The notes beneath the pieces were generated by a model. It was given only the letters and a program-made list of their open reading frames with translations, ran no database searches and was not told the origin of the DNA. Both the position numbers and the translations under genes were made by a program. Positions 4,971 to 5,756 of a stretch of 5,756 nt of DNA are shown here, piece by piece. Location of the stretch: positions 1-5,756 of the forward strand of contig CAXQZM010000091.1 of assembly GCA_964228455.1 (NCBI GenBank), read 5' to 3'. The DNA is from CAXQZM01 sp964228455. Lineage in GTDB: Bacteria > Pseudomonadota > Alphaproteobacteria > UBA7985. Position 1 is the first letter of the stretch. The number at the start of each line of letters is the position of its first letter.

Positions 4971-5756
4971 TTACTTATCCCTTGCTTCAATCAATGCCCA
5001 TTGAGCATCTGTACCAGCCAGTACCTCGTTCTCTCCAATGAGGTCGAAGGGAGTTTTGCCGGCTTTGTTAATGGCTGTTTTATCAGCTCCAGCTCCGAGC
5101 AGAAGAATGATTATTTCGGGGCTATTGGCCGTCTCAGCAGCTTCATGAAGCGGCGTATTTCCATTTTTATTGGTGGCATTTACGTCTGCACCAGCGACAA
5201 ATAAATCAGTCAGGACATCCGGGTTCGCGTTGATTGTACCAAAGTGAAGTGGTGTCCATTCATCTATACCCCTCGCGTTTACGTCTGCACCAGCTTCTAG
5301 CAAGACAGATATGGTTTCGGGGTTGTTGTTCTCCCATATCGCTACATGAAGCGGTGTTAGGGACAATGCGCTATCCTTGGCATTTACGTCTGCGCCAGCC
5401 TCTAGCAAAGCGGTCAGTACATCGGGGTTGTTGTGGCTTGATACAGCATAGTGAAGTGGTGTGTTTCCGACTAAGTCCCTCGCGTTAACATCTGCACCAG
5501 CGTTCAGCAATACCGTCAAGATTTTGGGGTTTTTGTTGAGCAATGCAGCATAGTGTAGTGGCGAGCTTCCTTCCATGTCAGTTGTGTGTACGTCCACACC
5601 AGCGCCCAGCAATAAAGTGATGACCTCAGGAGTATTATCCTCAATCATCCACCAGTTGATGAAGTCATTCAGGAGTTCATACTCAGTGGAGAAACCTTTA
5701 TAGATGACGTTCTGCTGTTGGTTATTGAAGGGTCCTTGACACCAGGTGCGGATCTG
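4971..5756 (-). CDS. Ankyrin-repeat protein, 261 residues in window (N-terminus beyond right edge)
   Basis: Five complete ankyrin repeats of 33-35 residues carry the TPLH...LL.AGADVNA consensus, preceded by a part repeat (PEVITLLLGAGVDVHTTD) and closed by a capping unit (KAGKTPFDLIGENE). Ankyrin repeats are protein-binding scaffolds; the partner cannot be read here. The ATG at 5648 is not the start: the frame stays open to the window edge (QIRTWCQGPFNN... then FSTEYELLNDFINWWMI), and that ATG falls inside the run leading into the first repeat. So the true start, and any signal peptide, lie outside. The tail LAGTDAQWALIEARDK ends the protein 107 nt before the DUF3127 gene; shared transcription is possible but not shown. 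Repeat wording is typical of Rhodobacteraceae ankyrin proteins. The family call is firm. Confidence 0.92.
   Translation of the reverse strand, partial: QIRTWCQGPFNNQQQNVIYKGFSTEYELLNDFINWWMIEDNTPEVITLLLGAGVDVHTTDMEGSSPLHYAALLNKNPKILTVLLNAGADVNARDLVGNTPLHYAVSSHNNPDVLTALLEAGADVNAKDSALSLTPLHVAIWENNNPETISVLLEAGADVNARGIDEWTPLHFGTINANPDVLTDLFVAGADVNATNKNGNTPLHEAAETANSPEIIILLLGAGADKTAINKAGKTPFDLIGENEVLAGTDAQWALIEARDK
5182..5603 (-). repeat. Five tandem ~102-nt repeats encoding the ankyrin units
   Basis: The 14-mer acgtctgcaccagc and close variants (the GADVNA/GVDV codons on the minus strand) recur at 5182, 5281, 5386, 5488 and 5590. The steps are 99, 105, 102 and 102 bases, all multiples of three, so repeat gain or loss by recombination would keep the frame. 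Confidence 0.85.

Noticed and set aside
5001..5488. Plus-strand open frames of 67 and 84 aa
   Set aside because: They are antisense to the ankyrin repeats and look repetitive only because the underlying DNA is repetitive.

Overview
The window looks like an accessory, gene-poor stretch of an alphaproteobacterial genome, most likely a marine Rhodobacteraceae (Roseobacter-type) bacterium. The evidence is the family-typical Hint-domain protein, the style of the IS3-family transposase end, the wording of the ankyrin repeats, and a tRNA-Phe(GAA) 3' fragment of alphaproteobacterial type. The assignment is an inference from protein families. No ribosomal or other taxonomic marker is present.

Layout from left to right. 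1-300 is the right end of an IS3-family insertion sequence: the C-terminal part of the DDE transposase, with its stop codon inside the terminal inverted repeat. 301-545 has no supportable gene. 546-1670 (minus) is a Hint (Hedgehog/intein) domain protein, with a dyad-symmetric site about 60-80 bases upstream of its start. 1671-2069 has no gene, but holds two overlapping palindromes, three back-to-back hairpins (1863-1937) and, just after them, a 47-nt 3' fragment of tRNA-Phe(GAA) at 1964-2010. This fragment is most simply read as an attachment-site scar of an integrated element. 2070-2474 (minus) is a pseudogene of unknown family: one reading frame of 135 codons with two internal stops. 2475-2713 is the leader of the next operon.

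2714-3781 (plus) is a compact three-gene operon of small single-domain proteins: a cupin, a 107-aa protein that may be a dimeric alpha/beta-barrel type, and a GYD-domain protein. Each has a clear Shine-Dalgarno site, the intergenic gaps are 27 and 21 nt, and a long hairpin follows (3812-3849). The three proteins probably act together, but no substrate can be read from the sequence.

From the right edge the minus strand carries an ankyrin-repeat protein (4971 to beyond 5756), then a DUF3127 protein with an SSB-like C-terminal tip (4501-4863), then two decayed genes: a small zinc-ribbon protein (4262-4466) and a following ORF (3914-4275). The second begins with a GTG overlapping the end of the first and is frameshifted at a tandem 4-base repeat. 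These two pseudogenes are easy to miss because neither has an intact ATG-started frame.

The IS end, tRNA scar, three broken genes and low gene density point to a mobile-element-driven, decaying island. The two intact units of most interest are the cupin/GYD operon and the DUF3127 gene with its broken downstream partners.
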